The notes under the pieces: generated by a model
What the model was told of the DNA's origin: nothing
What the model saw: the letters and a program-made list of their open reading frames with translations, nothing else
The model's database searches: none
Made by a program: the position numbers and the translations under genes
Part shown: one piece after another, positions 15,248 to 21,988 of the stretch
Position numbering within the stretch: position 1 is the stretch's first letter
Layout: the number at the start of each line of letters is the position of its first letter
NCBI GenBank assembly: GCA_001803705.1
Contig: MHDY01000203.1
Location: forward strand, 1,413-24,206
Source of the DNA: Nitrospirae bacterium GWC2_56_14
GTDB lineage: Bacteria > Nitrospirota > UBA9217
Length of the DNA stretch: 22,794 nt
Direction: 5' to 3'

Positions 15248-16272
15248 TGTCCCGGCTGCGGAAGGACCCCATTGTCGGCCGGTGGATCATTGTTGCAAAT
15301 GACCGTCCGAAGAAGCCGGAAGAATACCTCTTCGAAGAACCTGCTGACGATGTGACCCCTGCCGAATGCCCCTTCTGCTCCGGCAACGAATCCAAAACCC
15401 CTCCGGAGATCGCCGCATTCCGCGCGGAAAAGACGCAGCCCAACGCCGCTGGCTGGTGGGTGCGGGTCATACCCAGTAAATTTCCCGTCCTGCACGTCGA
15501 AGGCAGTCTTGAGCGCGAAGGCACCGGCATCTACGACACCATGAACGGCATCGGCGCCCACGAGCTTATCATCGAAAGCTCGGAGCATGCCTTGAGGCTT
15601 GAGGACCTTCCCGAGAGCCAGGTTGAAAAGGTCCTCTGGGCCTACCGCGACCGCATCTTAGACCTCGAACGTGACAGCCGTCTCCGGTACGTGCTCATCT
15701 TCAAGAACCAGGGCTGGACTGCCGGGTCCCAGGTAAACCATACCCATTCCCAGATCATTGCCACGCCGGTCATCCCCAAGTTCGTCAAGGAAAAGCTGGA
15801 CGGCGCCAAGTCCTACTATGATTACAAGGAGCGCTGTATCTTCTGTGACATCATCAGGCAGGAGCTGGCAACGCCCGAGCGGATCGTCGAAGAGACACGC
15901 CATTTTCTGGTGATGACTCCCTTTGCACCGCGTTATCCTTTCGAGACCTGGATCTATCCCAAGAAACATCTCTGCTCGTATACGGACGTGACCAAGGAAG
16001 AGACCATGGATTTCGCGCGGACCCTGAAGCATACCCTCAAGCGTTTGGGGATGGTCCTGAACAATCCCCCCTATAACTATATGCTGTACACGGCGCCGAA
16101 CCGAGTGGCCCGCCGCGGACACTGGCACACGCTGAATGACGATTTTCACTGGCACCTCGAGATCATGCCGCGGCTTACCCGCGTTGAGGGATTCGAGCGC
16201 GGCTCCGGTTTTTATGTCAATCGCACGCCGCCAGAAGCCGCTGCAAAATATCTGAGGGACGTGAAGCTGTGA
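15247..16272 (+). CDS. galT: GalT-like nucleotidyltransferase (galactose-1-phosphate uridylyltransferase family)
   Basis: 341 residues of the GalT branch of the HIT superfamily. The zinc site is visible as C41 and C44 (CPFC), H114 and H165. The catalytic loop reads NHTHSQIIATPV, with H167 as the nucleotidylated His; classical GalT has His-Pro-His here. A second Cys pair (CIFC, 197-200) opens the C-terminal half, which also contains RRGHWHTLNDDFHWHLEIMP. The canonical reaction is UMP exchange between UDP-glucose and galactose-1-phosphate. The Thr in place of Pro, and the lack of galK or galE nearby, leave room for a related role such as ADP-glucose phosphorylase. It is coupled to the receiver gene by a one-base overlap and followed by a terminator. 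Confidence 0.85.
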   Translation: MSRLRKDPIVGRWIIVANDRPKKPEEYLFEEPADDVTPAECPFCSGNESKTPPEIAAFRAEKTQPNAAGWWVRVIPSKFPVLHVEGSLEREGTGIYDTMNGIGAHELIIESSEHALRLEDLPESQVEKVLWAYRDRILDLERDSRLRYVLIFKNQGWTAGSQVNHTHSQIIATPVIPKFVKEKLDGAKSYYDYKERCIFCDIIRQELATPERIVEETRHFLVMTPFAPRYPFETWIYPKKHLCSYTDVTKEETMDFARTLKHTLKRLGMVLNNPPYNYMLYTAPNRVARRGHWHTLNDDFHWHLEIMPRLTRVEGFERGSGFYVNRTPPEAAAKYLRDVKL

Positions 16273-16304
16273 TCGCTGTTCCTGGCTCATGAGAAATCCT
16301 GTTC

Positions 16305-16345
16305 CAAAAAAAAAGCCGCACCCTTTCCAGTGCGGTTTTGTTTTG
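16305..16345 (+). terminator. Rho-independent terminator after galT
   Basis: The stem CCGCAC / GTGCGG (16316-16321 with 16330-16335) has an 8-nt loop and extends through a G-T pair into A/T pairs, with an A run upstream and TTTTGTTTT downstream. It can act on both strands. Its AAAAGCCGCAC arm is identical to that of the hairpin at 17156. Confidence 0.85.
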
Positions 16346-16373
16346 TCCGATGGCATAAACTTAACGGCTGTAT

Positions 16374-16468
16374 TTGGACGCGGATAACATCTGAAAAACG
16401 CGGATAACGACGGATAAGAAAAACTACTACCTGAACGCTTGGCTTTATCCGGGAAAATCCGCGTCCAA
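16374..16468 (+). repeat. Palindromic repeat bounded by 12-bp perfect inverted ends
   Basis: TTGGACGCGGAT (16374-16385) is mirrored exactly by ATCCGCGTCCAA (16457-16468). Inside are further CGCGGATAACG and CGGATAAG units facing a CTTTATCCGG unit. It occupies most of the galT-SET gap and looks like a dispersed non-coding repeat or a small miniature element. Confidence 0.75.
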
Positions 16469-16513
16469 CGCAGTTTTTGCTGTATCAGGCTGTCAAGGAA
16501 AAGGTCGCTCACC

Positions 16514-16912
16514 ATGCTTAACTACGAAGTAAGATCAGGACGAAGCACCATCGAGGGAACGGGCGTGTTTGCCGCGGTGCGCATTCCGCGCCGTGCAAAG
16601 ATCGGCGAGGTCACCGGCGAGATCATATCCATCCGCACCGCGCGAAAGCGCGCCAAGGGCAAGTGCCGCATGTGCCTCATCGACCTGGACCACGCCCATG
16701 CGCTGGACTGCACCGGGGGAAACGCGCTTCGCCATCTGAACCACAGTTGCGGGCCCAATGTGTTCATGCGCATCTTTCGGCAGCGGGTGGAGATCTATGC
16801 GAAGCAGGACATCAATGCCGGTGAAGAGTTGACCCTGGATTACGGTGAAACGCCGCATGATGACGGCATGCTGTGCAGGTGCGGACATCGGGAGTGCAGG
16901 AGCAGGATATAA
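16514..16912 (+). CDS. Small SET-domain protein (putative protein-lysine methyltransferase)
   Basis: 132 residues, a minimal SET domain. The start STIEGTGVFAA, the pseudoknot motif NHSCGPN (76-82), GEELTLDYG (103-111) and a post-SET cysteine cluster CRCGHREC (C121, C123, C128) are all present. SET enzymes transfer methyl from S-adenosylmethionine to lysine, and the post-SET cysteines usually hold zinc. Bacterial substrates are mostly unknown. The ATG at 16514 follows AAGGAAAAGG; an upstream in-frame start would translate the palindromic repeat and is rejected. It stands alone between two terminators and repeats, convergent with aconitase. The domain call is firm; activity and substrate are inferred. 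Confidence 0.85.
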   Translation: MLNYEVRSGRSTIEGTGVFAAVRIPRRAKIGEVTGEIISIRTARKRAKGKCRMCLIDLDHAHALDCTGGNALRHLNHSCGPNVFMRIFRQRVEIYAKQDINAGEELTLDYGETPHDDGMLCRCGHRECRSRI

Positions 16913-16928
16913 CTTCCCAAAAGAAGCG

Positions 16929-16960
16929 GTCAACCACGAATTACGCGAATGAACACGAAT
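16929..16960 (+). repeat. CACGAATTACGCGAATGAACACGAAT-type repeat
   Basis: The gap after the SET gene begins with ACCACGAATTACGCGAAT followed by GAACACGAATG, direct repeats of a CACGAAT unit. It has the look of another dispersed intergenic repeat family. Only one copy is visible in the window. Confidence 0.4.
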
Positions 16961-17012
16961 GTAAAACCGCTGAACAGGAAAAAATCAGATGAAATTCCGG
17001 CAAGCTGCTAAT

Positions 17013-17088
17013 TCGTCATCCCCGTGAAAACGGGGCTCCAGTAAATAGCCGGGAAAACCTGGATTCCCGCCTGCGCGGGAATGACGGA
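17013..17088 (+). repeat. Inverted-repeat element with GTCAT..CCCG / CGGGAATGAC ends
   Basis: TCGTCATCCCCG (17013-17024) with a local CCCCGTGAAAACGGGG hairpin faces CCTGGATTCCCGCCTGCGCGG and GGAATGACGGA (about 17058-17088). The inner parts CTCCAG and CTGGAT also pair. This is a REP-like palindromic element of a type widespread in proteobacterial and related genomes. Confidence 0.75.
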
Positions 17089-17151
17089 GTCGGGATGAAT
17101 ACTACTCTTCAACAACGGCTGGGTCGGTCTCGCTTCATAATGACAACAAGA

Positions 17152-17193
17152 ACAGAAAAGCCGCACTTCATGAGAAGTGCGGCTTTTGCTGTT
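17152..17193 (-). terminator. Bidirectional terminator between the SET gene and aconitase
   Basis: A perfect 14-bp stem AAAAGCCGCACTTC / GAAGTGCGGCTTTT (17156-17169 with 17174-17187) with loop ATGA, extended by ACAG/CTGT with one bulge. The arms end in A and T runs on either strand, so it can stop transcription of the minus-strand aconitase gene (which ends 23 nt away) and of the plus-strand SET gene. Confidence 0.9.
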
Positions 17194-17215
17194 ACGGTTC
17201 CTTGAGTCCCGATGA

Positions 17216-19156
17216 TTACTTCGCGTTCATCTTCGTGTAGTTCAGCATGCCGCCGGCAAGCAGGATGTCCCGCTGCCTGGTGCTGAGCGAATACTTGAGA
17301 GCCGCGTTCTTGCCATTCGTCTTGTCCGAAAGCGCAAGCTCCTCACCCTTTCTGAGAGCATCCATGATCCCGCTGATCTCGACCCGGTCGTTCGCGCCGA
17401 TGGCATCGTAATCGGCCTCGTTCGCAAAGGTCAGCGGCAGAATGCCGAAGTTGATCAGGTTCGCGGCATGAATGCGCTCGAAGGACTTGGCAATCACGGC
17501 CCTGACCCCCAGGTACATGGGGCAGATGGCCGCATGTTCACGGCTCGATCCCTGGCCGTAGCTCGCGCCGGCGATCACGACGTTGTGCACTCCCGCCTTC
17601 TTGTTCTCCAGCGCATTCTTTGAGAACGACGCGTCCAGGCCCTCGAACACGAACTCGGCATATTTGGGGATGTTGGAGCGGTATTTCAGCCGCGATCCGG
17701 CCGGCATGATGTGGTCTGTGGTGACCTTGTCTCCGACCTTGATGGCGACCACGCCCTTGATGGTTTCCGGCAGCGGCTCGGCAGCGGGCGGGGCGCCGAT
17801 GTTGGGACCGCGGTAGATCGTGACGGCCTGGGGTTCTTTTGACGGAGGCAGGATCATCGAATCCTCGATCCAGAACTCGGCGGGAAGGCTGATCTCCGGA
17901 TAGGGCATGTCGAGGGTGCGTGGGTCGGTGATGACCCCGGTCAGCGCCGCAGCCGCGGCAGACTCGGGGCTTGCCAGATAGACCTTGGCGCTCTTCGTGC
18001 CGGACCGCGCCTCGAAGTTGCGGTTGCTGGTGCGGATCGAGACTGCATCGGTCCGGGGCGCCTGGCCGCTGCCGATGCAGAAGCCGCAGGTGGATTCAAG
18101 TATCCGTGCGCCGGCGGAGACGATGTCGGCCAGTGCGCCGTTCTTCGCGATCATTTCAAGCACCTGTCGCGAGCCAGGAGCAACGCCAAAGCTGGTGTCG
18201 GGATTGATCCTCCTGCCTTTGAGCATTGAGGCCACGATCATCAGGTCGCGATAGGATGAATTGGTGCAGGACCCGACCATGACCTGGTCCACTTTTGTTC
18301 CTGCCAGTTCAGTAGCGGTGCCGATGTTGTCCGGAGAGTGCGGTTTGGCCATGAGCGGTTCAACACTGGCAAGGTCCAGCTCGATCACCTTTTCGTACGT
18401 CGCATCAGCGTCAGCAGCAAGGGCGGCCCAGTCGCCTTCGCGTCTTTGCGCTTTCAGAAATGTGCGCGTGATCTCATCGCTTGGGAAGACCGAGGTCGTG
18501 ACTCCCAGCTCGGCGCCCATGTTCGTGATGGTCGCGCGCTCCGGGACCGAGAGTGTTTTAACGCCGTCGCCGCCGTATTCGACCACGGTGCCCACATTTC
18601 CCTTGGTGGTGAGCATCCGAAGAATGGTGAGAATGACGTCCTTGGCAGAGACCCAGGGCTTCAGCTTTCCAGAAAGGTTCACCTTCACGACTTTGGGGCA
18701 GGTGAGGTAGAACGGCCCGCCACCCATGGCAACAGCCACGTCAAGGCCGCCGGCGCCGATGGCGATCATGCCGATGCCGCCGCCAGTGGGCGTGTGCGAA
18801 TCCGAGCCCAGGAGGGTCTTGCCCGGCTTACCGAAGCGCTCGAGATGGACCTGGTGGCAGATGCCGTTGCCGGCCCTGGAGTAAAAGATGCCGTGCTTTG
18901 CCGCCACGGTCTGAAGGTAGCGGTGATCGTCGGCGTTCTCGAACCCGTCCTGAAGCGTATTGTGGTCCACATAACTCACCGAGAGCTCGGTCTTGACCTT
19001 CGGAACTCCCATGGCCTCGAACTGAAGGTAGGCCATGGTGCCGGTTGCGTCCTGCGTCAGAGTCTGGTCGATCCTGATCGCGATCTCCGTGCCCGGTTCG
19101 AGCTTTCCTTCCATGAGATGGGATTTGAGTATTTTGTAAACAATGTTTTTGGCCAT
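17216..19156 (-). CDS. acn: Aconitate hydratase, short (Aquifex-type)
   Basis: 646 residues, shorter than AcnA/AcnB and matching the short Aquifex-type aconitases. It interconverts citrate and isocitrate in the TCA cycle. The [4Fe-4S] ligands are C297 (VGSCTNSSYRD), C357 and C360 (STCGFCIGSGQAPR). LGSDSHTPTGGG is the first-domain substrate loop, and GASYGQGSSREHAA marks the swivelling C-terminal domain. The start at 19156 (MAKNIVYKIL) has AAGGAG 10 nt upstream. A start 42 nt earlier would be translated from within the -10/operator region and is rejected. Transcription probably begins just downstream of a TATAAT box overlapped by a perfect palindrome, pointing to dedicated repression or sensing. 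Confidence 0.96.
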   Translation of the reverse strand: MAKNIVYKILKSHLMEGKLEPGTEIAIRIDQTLTQDATGTMAYLQFEAMGVPKVKTELSVSYVDHNTLQDGFENADDHRYLQTVAAKHGIFYSRAGNGICHQVHLERFGKPGKTLLGSDSHTPTGGGIGMIAIGAGGLDVAVAMGGGPFYLTCPKVVKVNLSGKLKPWVSAKDVILTILRMLTTKGNVGTVVEYGGDGVKTLSVPERATITNMGAELGVTTSVFPSDEITRTFLKAQRREGDWAALAADADATYEKVIELDLASVEPLMAKPHSPDNIGTATELAGTKVDQVMVGSCTNSSYRDLMIVASMLKGRRINPDTSFGVAPGSRQVLEMIAKNGALADIVSAGARILESTCGFCIGSGQAPRTDAVSIRTSNRNFEARSGTKSAKVYLASPESAAAAALTGVITDPRTLDMPYPEISLPAEFWIEDSMILPPSKEPQAVTIYRGPNIGAPPAAEPLPETIKGVVAIKVGDKVTTDHIMPAGSRLKYRSNIPKYAEFVFEGLDASFSKNALENKKAGVHNVVIAGASYGQGSSREHAAICPMYLGVRAVIAKSFERIHAANLINFGILPLTFANEADYDAIGANDRVEISGIMDALRKGEELALSDKTNGKNAALKYSLSTRQRDILLAGGMLNYTKMNAK

Positions 19157-19185
19157 GTAAGTAGTGCTCCTTTTTTGCATGCTGG

Positions 19186-19225
19186 AATGTCGCGACATTA
19201 TATTTCAAGCTCTGGCATAAGGCAA
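19186..19225 (-). promoter_or_regulatory. acn promoter with overlapping palindromic operator
   Basis: Reading on the minus strand, TTGCCT (19225-19220), a 17-bp spacer and a perfect TATAAT (19202-19197) form a strong promoter. The 14-bp perfect palindrome AATGTCGCGACATT (19186-19199) overlaps the last three bases of the -10 box and runs into the predicted start site. A protein bound there would block RNA polymerase. The cognate regulator is not identifiable. Confidence 0.75.
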
Positions 19226-19321
19226 CTGGAAATTACCTGAAAAAAGCCGAATAAGCAGTTCGCAAAGGAGATGTTGTCTTACCAGCATTACCCTGCAATT
19301 ATACAGCCGCCCCCGAACTCC

Positions 19322-19361
19322 TTGACAACGATATATAAATGATGCATATTAAAGCATCATT
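19322..19361 (+). promoter_or_regulatory. vapBC promoter and inverted-repeat operator
   Basis: TTGACA (19322-19327) lies 17 bp from CATATT (19345-19350). The inverted repeat AATGATGC (19338-19345) / GCATCATT (19354-19361), with an 8-nt AT-rich spacer, straddles the -10. This is the usual layout for autoregulation of a toxin-antitoxin operon by its ribbon-helix-helix antitoxin. Confidence 0.7.
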
Positions 19362-19387
19362 ATCTGCATATCTTCCACGGAGGCGCA

Positions 19388-19585
19388 ATGCGAACCACAC
19401 TGAATATAGAAGATGATCTGATAGCCAAAGCTTCGAAATTGACCGGAATTAAGGAAAAAACCTCCCTCGTCAGACGGGGTCTCGAGTCATTGATCGCGAT
19501 CGAAAGCGGGAAGCGTCTTGCCCGCCTGGGAGGGTCCGAAAAAGCCTTGAAGCAGGTTCCCCGCAGAAGGTCGGAAGGAAAGTAG
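19388..19585 (+). CDS. vapB: VapB-type antitoxin
   Basis: 65 residues. The N-terminal MRTTLNIEDDLIAKASKLTG and the TSLVRRGLESLIAIESGKRL helix are typical of the short VapB family with a ribbon-helix-helix-like DNA-binding N-terminus (about 1-45). The basic C-terminal tail would wrap the toxin. GGAGG lies 4 nt before the ATG. It binds and neutralises VapC and, as a complex, probably represses its own promoter through the inverted repeat at 19338-19361. The toxin gene begins one base after its stop codon. Confidence 0.9.
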   Translation: MRTTLNIEDDLIAKASKLTGIKEKTSLVRRGLESLIAIESGKRLARLGGSEKALKQVPRRRSEGK

Positions 19586-19586
19586 C

Positions 19587-19961
19587 ATGGTTCTCGTCGA
19601 TACGTCGGTCTGGATCGACCACCTTAGGCGAGGCAAGGTTGGGCTCGACAGGCCCTTAAGCGAGGGACAGGTTCTCTGCCACCCTTTTATTGTCGGCGAA
19701 CTTGCGTGTGGAAACCTCAAGAACCGGTCGGACATCCTCTCCTTGCTCCATACGCTTCCCGCCGCACGCACTGCTGAAGAAGGCGAGGTCCTGCAGTTCA
19801 TCGAAAGGCACCGCTTGATGGGCAGGGGGCTGGGATACATAGATGTTCATCTCTTGGCATCATCGTTTCTCTCGCATACTCCGTTCTGGACATTCGATAA
19901 ACGACTCGACGATGCGGCTGCGTTGCTCGGTATACGTTACGCTTTTGCTGCGGGCAGATAG
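19587..19961 (+). CDS. vapC: VapC PIN-domain ribonuclease toxin
   Basis: 124 residues, one PIN domain. The acidic metal-binding residues are all present: D5 (MVLVDTSVWIDHL), E38 (FIVGELACG), D86 (GYIDVHLLAS) and D104 (TFDKRLD), so the nuclease should be active. VapC toxins are Mg-dependent RNases that usually cut tRNA or rRNA. The ribosome binding site GGAAGGAA is inside the vapB end, giving coupled translation. The pair sits divergently from aconitase and is a typical mobile or accessory module, though no mobility gene is adjacent. Confidence 0.92.
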   Translation: MVLVDTSVWIDHLRRGKVGLDRPLSEGQVLCHPFIVGELACGNLKNRSDILSLLHTLPAARTAEEGEVLQFIERHRLMGRGLGYIDVHLLASSFLSHTPFWTFDKRLDDAAALLGIRYAFAAGR

Positions 19962-20100
19962 CCGTTTCACTGCCACCCAAATCATTTTCCCCTTCTCGGT
20001 GCTCCTCCTTGCTGCTCGGAAAAGCCTCCTGGTTTCTTGATAAAAAGGTTCGGGAGTATTATCATCAAGGATCGATATTGAACAGCATCCAGATTCTGTT

Positions 20101-20129
20101 TTGACATGATGTAGGAGCTATGGTACATT
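20101..20129 (+). promoter_or_regulatory. Promoter of the Old Yellow Enzyme-like gene
   Basis: TTGACA (20101-20106), a 17-bp spacer and TACATT (20124-20129), with TG at the extended -10 position (20121-20122). It lies about 40 nt before the start codon at 20172, in the 210-bp gap after vapC. I saw nothing else in that gap. Confidence 0.65.
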
Positions 20130-20171
20130 CCCCCATCTTTTTTCATTTTATTACGATGATGCGAGGCTGAC

Positions 20172-21290
20172 ATGAAGAACCTATTCGACAAAACAACGAT
20201 CAACGGCATGGAGCTCAGGAACCGCTTCGTGCGGTCCGCCACTTGGGAGGGCATGTGCGACGAGCAGGGCAGGCCGGGCGAGCAGCTTCTGAACTGCTAC
20301 CGGGAGCTTGCCCGCGGAGGGGTCGGTCTGATCATCACGGGCTATGCCTTCGTGCGGCCCGACGGCAAGCAGATGCCCGGGTCCATCGGAGCGCAGAGCG
20401 ATGATTTTGCTCCCGAGATGCAGGCGCTTTGCAAAGCCGTCCATGATGAAGGCGGCAGGCTCTGCATGCAGCTGGTGCATACAGGCGGACAGGGCAGGGC
20501 CCAGGGCGGGAACAAGCTGATCGCCCCGTCGGCCATCGAGGCGGCGCAGTATACCTCTCCTCCGGTGGAGATGAGCCTGAAGAACATTGATGACGTGGTG
20601 GCCGCCTTTGGCGCAAGTGCCGCAAGGGCGAAACAATGGGGTTTCGACGCTGTCCAGCTTCACGCCGCGCACGGCTATCTTATCAACCAGTTCCTGTCGC
20701 CGCACACAAATCAGCGGAATGACGGATACGGCGGCAGCATCGAGAACCGCTGCCGGTTCCTCATGGAGGTCTATCGGAGTGTGCGCGCAGCGGTGGGCCC
20801 CGGTTTTCCGGTGCTGGTCAAACTGAACGGCTCGGATTTCCTCGCCCATGGCCTTGAGATCGATGAGGCCGTGATCGCAGCGCAAGCACTGGACCACGAG
20901 GGGGTGGACGCCATCGAGGTGAGCAGCGGCACGCCAGCGTCAGGAGACAACAACCCGGTGCGCAAGAAGATCGACACGCGGGAGCATGAGGCATACAACC
21001 TTTCGCTGGCCCAGCGGATCAAGCAATCGGTCTCCTGCCCCGTTCTTGTCGTGGGCGGGTTCCGGAGCCTTGACCTGGCGCGCGAGGTTGTTGAAAAAGG
21101 CGACGCAGACTATATCTCTCTGGCTCGACCGCTTATCCGCGAGCCCGGGCTGGTCAAACTCTGGCAGGAAGGCAGCACTGCCCGCAGCCGCTGTATATCC
21201 TGCAACGGCTGCTACCGCCCCGGTCTCAGGGGAAAAGGCATCGCCTGCATTGTCGAGCAGGCTGAGCGGAAAAAAGCGGCTGGGGTTTAA
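20172..21290 (+). CDS. NADH:flavin oxidoreductase, Old Yellow Enzyme family
   Basis: 372 residues, an FMN-dependent TIM barrel of the Old Yellow Enzyme family. The N-terminus NRFVRSATWEG, the substrate-binding HAAHGYLINQFLSPHTNQR (H164, H167, Y169) and GYGGSIENR are diagnostic, and VVGGFRS with ADYISLARPLIREPGL form the phosphate site. The C-terminus carries CISCNGC plus a fourth Cys (C341, C344, C347, C359), a pattern like the [4Fe-4S] ligands of 2,4-dienoyl-CoA reductase. The FAD/NAD domain of that enzyme is absent, so electrons must come from a partner protein or directly from NAD(P)H. It stands alone behind its own promoter. The substrate cannot be told from sequence. Confidence 0.9.
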   Translation: MKNLFDKTTINGMELRNRFVRSATWEGMCDEQGRPGEQLLNCYRELARGGVGLIITGYAFVRPDGKQMPGSIGAQSDDFAPEMQALCKAVHDEGGRLCMQLVHTGGQGRAQGGNKLIAPSAIEAAQYTSPPVEMSLKNIDDVVAAFGASAARAKQWGFDAVQLHAAHGYLINQFLSPHTNQRNDGYGGSIENRCRFLMEVYRSVRAAVGPGFPVLVKLNGSDFLAHGLEIDEAVIAAQALDHEGVDAIEVSSGTPASGDNNPVRKKIDTREHEAYNLSLAQRIKQSVSCPVLVVGGFRSLDLAREVVEKGDADYISLARPLIREPGLVKLWQEGSTARSRCISCNGCYRPGLRGKGIACIVEQAERKKAAGV

Positions 21291-21337
21291 GGTTTCTCCC
21301 TGCTTATCGGTCCTCCATCACCCTCCCCAACCCGAGA

Positions 21338-21396
21338 CAACTCCCCTCACCCCTGCCCCTCTCCCCCAGGGGGAGAGGGAAGAAGGGAGAGGGGGC
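21338..21396 (+). repeat. CCCTCTCCCCC / GGGGGAGAGGG palindromic repeat
   Basis: An 11-bp perfect inverted repeat (21357-21367 with 21369-21379) around a single A, within a longer C-rich then G-rich stretch (CTCCCCTCACCCCTGCC ... GAAGGGAGAGGGGGC). It lies in the 246-bp gap between the flavoenzyme and the bacterioferritin gene and may also stop upstream transcription. It resembles a common REP-like family. Confidence 0.7.
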
Positions 21397-21465
21397 TTTA
21401 TAATCGAGGGGCTACAACGTGCATCCTCTCTCCGGATGGAGGATAAAAAGTGAAGGTGTGTTCCG

Positions 21466-21494
21466 CTGAAAAGGCGAAAATTCTGTGCTATAGT
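21466..21494 (+). promoter_or_regulatory. Promoter of the bacterioferritin-like gene
   Basis: CTGAAA (21466-21471), a 17-bp spacer and TATAGT (21489-21494) with an extended -10 TG (21486-21487). The start codon is 43 nt further on, behind TAAGGAGG. No clear Fur-type box was seen. Confidence 0.55.
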
Positions 21495-21536
21495 TAATGC
21501 ATCTGCGGACGAACCGCATAACTAAGGAGGAACATT

Positions 21537-21962
21537 ATGGTGCAGAAAGCAAGCTCCAAGCTGACGGAAATGATGAATCAGGCCATTGCCGGCGAACTCC
21601 AAGCGATCGTTCAGTACATGTGGCACCACATTATGGTCAAAGGCATGAACTCAGCATCGCTCATGGATGTGTTCGAAGATGTTGCCATGGATGAGATGAA
21701 GCATGCAGAGAAGATCGCGGAGCGGCTTTTCTACTTTGACGTAAGCCCCACGACCAAGCCGAACCCCATCGCCAAGGGCGGAACTCCCGAGCAGATGCTT
21801 CAGGCCGATGTGAAGGCCGAGGAAGAGGCCATCACGCTGTATAAGGAGATCATTAAGCAGGCCGCCTCGGAGGGCGATGAGACCACGCGCCTGCTGTTCG
21901 AGAGCATCCTCTCCGAGGAGGAGAGCCACCACGATACTTTCACCACGCTTTTAGGACAGTAA
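21537..21962 (+). CDS. Bacterioferritin-like diiron protein
   Basis: 141 residues, a four-helix ferritin-like protein. The di-iron ligands fit E20 (IAGELQAIVQY), E53 and H56 (DEMKHAEKIAERL), a Glu in AEEEAITLY (about 95-97), and E128 with H131 (SEEESHHDTF). M54 aligns with the haem-ligand Met of bacterioferritin. It is shorter than classical Bfr (about 158), lacking the C-terminal fifth helix, so cage formation is uncertain. It has an optimal TAAGGAGG site 6 nt before the ATG, suggesting strong expression. The likely role is iron storage or oxidative protection. It is followed by a hairpin and is convergent with the uspA-like gene. Confidence 0.88.
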   Translation: MVQKASSKLTEMMNQAIAGELQAIVQYMWHHIMVKGMNSASLMDVFEDVAMDEMKHAEKIAERLFYFDVSPTTKPNPIAKGGTPEQMLQADVKAEEEAITLYKEIIKQAASEGDETTRLLFESILSEEESHHDTFTTLLGQ

Positions 21963-21964
21963 AA

Positions 21965-21988
21965 AAGGGCAGGCTGGCGCCTGCCCTT
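21965..21988 (+). terminator. Hairpin after the bacterioferritin-like gene
   Basis: A perfect 10-bp stem AAGGGCAGGC / GCCTGCCCTT with loop TGGC, starting 2 nt after the stop codon. An A run precedes it and only a short T stretch ends it, so termination on the plus strand may be leaky. Confidence 0.75.

Noticed and set aside
16439..16513. Upstream start for the SET protein
   Set aside because: The added residues come from the palindromic repeat and are unrelated to the SET domain.
19157..19198. Upstream start for aconitase
   Set aside because: It lies on the -10/operator sequence; the ATG at 19156 has a good ribosome binding site and matches the family start.
18338..19240. Plus-strand open frame of 300 codons opposite acn
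   Set aside because: The minus strand encodes conserved aconitase motifs through this region; the plus frame is a shadow and spans the acn promoter.
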